A stretch of 12,582 nucleotides of DNA, from contig CAJUOP010000031.1 of NCBI GenBank assembly GCA_910588465.1, forward strand, positions 1-12,582, written 5' to 3'. The notes under the pieces are model-generated. The model searched no databases and was not told the DNA's origin. It worked only from the letters and a program-made list of their open reading frames with translations. Below, in pieces: positions 11,660-12,582 of the stretch. This stretch comes from an uncultured Christensenellaceae bacterium. Lineage in GTDB: Bacteria > Bacillota > Clostridia > Christensenellales > Borkfalkiaceae. A program made the translations under genes and the position numbers. Each line of letters begins with the position of its first letter. The stretch's first letter is position 1.

Positions 11660-12582
11660 CTACGTGCGCACGCGCCTGATGTCCGCCCCGAGTTTTTTCA
11701 GTTTTTCCTGCAAATGCGCATAGCCTCTGTCGATATGCGACAAATCGTGCACTTCCGAAACGCCCTCCGCGCCGAGCGCGGCAAGCACCAGCGCCGCCCC
11801 GCCCCGCAAATCGCCCGCGACCAGCGTAGCGCCGTGCAGACGCTTTACGCCGCGCACCACGGCGTGACGGTCCTTTACCTCGATATCCGCGCCCATCTTC
11901 TGCAATTCGGGCACGTATTTAAAGCGCGTCTCGAACAGATTTTCCGAAACGAGCGAACAGCCCTCGCAGGTAGCGTTCAGCGCCGTCGCCTGCGCCTGCA
12001 AGTCGGTGGGGAATCCGGGGAAAGGCAGCGTTTCGATCCGACGGTTACATTTTAACCGCCCCGCGCTTTCCAACCTTATTTTATCATTATTGATATGTAT
12101 TTTGCAACCGTTTTCACGCAATTTATGCAAAAGTATTCCCAAAGCCTCGGGTTTTACGCCCGCAACCTCCACTTCTCCCCCGCAAATTGCGCCCGCGATC
12201 AAATACGTGCCCGCCTCGATCCTGTCTTTAATGGGCAGATACGTAACGCCGCTCAGCGTTTTTACCCCTTCGATCTGTATGACGTCCGTGCCCGCCCCGC
12301 GCACGCGCGCGCCCATGGCGTTTAAGAAATTTTGCAGATCGACGATTTCGGGCTCCTTCGCCGCGCCCTGCAGCACCGTCGTCCCCTCCGCCTTCACCGC
12401 CGCGAGCATTATGTTTTCGGTTGCTCCCACGCTGGGAAAATCCAGAGAAATTTCGGCGCCGCGCAAGACGTCGCAACGGCAGAATATGTAACCGTCGCGT
12501 TCGGTGATCTCCACCCCGAGCCGCTTTAACGCATTCAGATGCAAGTCGATGGGACGGAGCCCGATATCGCACCCGCCAGGAT
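11660..12582 (-). CDS. murA: UDP-N-acetylglucosamine 1-carboxyvinyltransferase (C-terminal 306 residues)
   Basis: MurA transfers enolpyruvate from PEP to UDP-GlcNAc, the first committed step of peptidoglycan synthesis. The right edge cuts off about 110 N-terminal residues. The visible part starts PGGCDIGLRPIDLHLNAL; the Cys (codon 12569-12571) matches E. coli Cys115, the fosfomycin target, so fosfomycin sensitivity at this enzyme is expected. The catalytic Asp of PGFPTDLQAQ matches Asp305, 189 residues after the Cys compared with 190 in E. coli. Near the C-terminus, SHIDRGYAHLQEKLKKLGA carries the conserved Arg397 equivalent. The true start is outside the window; a TTG at 12544 is internal, since the family motif runs straight across it. 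It is the first visible gene of the division cluster and is followed closely by divIB. Bacillota often carry two murA copies; which one this is cannot be told. Confidence 0.97.
   Translation of the reverse strand, partial: PGGCDIGLRPIDLHLNALKRLGVEITERDGYIFCRCDVLRGAEISLDFPSVGATENIMLAAVKAEGTTVLQGAAKEPEIVDLQNFLNAMGARVRGAGTDVIQIEGVKTLSGVTYLPIKDRIEAGTYLIAGAICGGEVEVAGVKPEALGILLHKLRENGCKIHINNDKIRLESAGRLKCNRRIETLPFPGFPTDLQAQATALNATCEGCSLVSENLFETRFKYVPELQKMGADIEVKDRHAVVRGVKRLHGATLVAGDLRGGAALVLAALGAEGVSEVHDLSHIDRGYAHLQEKLKKLGADIRRVRT

Noticed and set aside
12542..12544. TTG start giving a short murA
   Set aside because: The conserved MurA motif (PGGC...RPIDLHL) runs through this codon from upstream, so it is an internal Leu and the gene is cut by the window edge.
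1..12582. Mobile elements, CRISPR arrays, tRNA or rRNA genes, prophage or defence systems
   Set aside because: I saw no transposase or integrase, repeat-spacer array, cloverleaf with CCA end, or rRNA sequence. All sizeable genes are accounted for by chromosomal functions.

Overview
The window looks like chromosome from a Gram-positive bacterium of the Bacillota, most likely an uncultured, gut-type Clostridia with moderate GC content. I infer this from four things: strong Shine-Dalgarno sites and sigma-A-type promoters, a DivIB-type FtsQ next to murA and ftsZ, a LicD-family gene, and housekeeping proteins that read as Firmicutes versions. I could not run a search, so the lineage is an inference. 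No mobile element, CRISPR array, tRNA or rRNA is visible. Ten CDSs appear complete, one (the glycosyltransferase) appears frameshifted, and two are cut by the window ends.

Layout. (1) Positions 1-1474, minus strand: the N-terminal part of an SGNH/GDSL hydrolase (cut by the left edge), preceded upstream by galE with its own promoter. (2) Positions 1604-4014, minus strand: a tight operon of dCMP deaminase, cyclophilin and purB, behind a good sigma-A promoter. It covers nucleotide metabolism plus a folding catalyst. (3) Positions 4015-4202: a divergent regulatory region with two promoters back to back, no CIRCE element, and an unexplained inverted repeat. (4) Positions 4203-6136, plus strand: groES-groEL, closed by a very strong terminator that also serves the convergent gene. 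(5) Positions 6194-8209, minus strand: a LicD-family transferase and an MGDG-synthase/MurG-like glycosyltransferase, a probable cell-surface glycoconjugate pair. (6) Positions 8261-12582, minus strand: a reduced division/cell-wall cluster in transcription order murA - divIB (ftsQ) - terminator - promoter - ftsA-like - ftsZ - terminator.

How they work together. MurA makes the first committed peptidoglycan precursor, DivIB belongs to the divisome, and the FtsA-like protein and FtsZ form the cytoplasmic ring. The ring pair is uncoupled from murA-divIB by a terminator and a promoter that matches the sigma-A consensus perfectly. That promoter has an inverted repeat over its start site, so ring-protein supply looks separately controlled.

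The most unusual signals are: an eight-G tract that throws the glycosyltransferase out of frame just before a natural-looking C-terminus; terminator hairpins placed directly against the start codons of the two surface-polymer genes; an FtsA homologue whose ATP-binding signatures are degraded; the operator-like repeat at the ftsA-ftsZ start site; and a groESL operon with no CIRCE and a GroES mobile loop carrying Phe-Phe-Leu.
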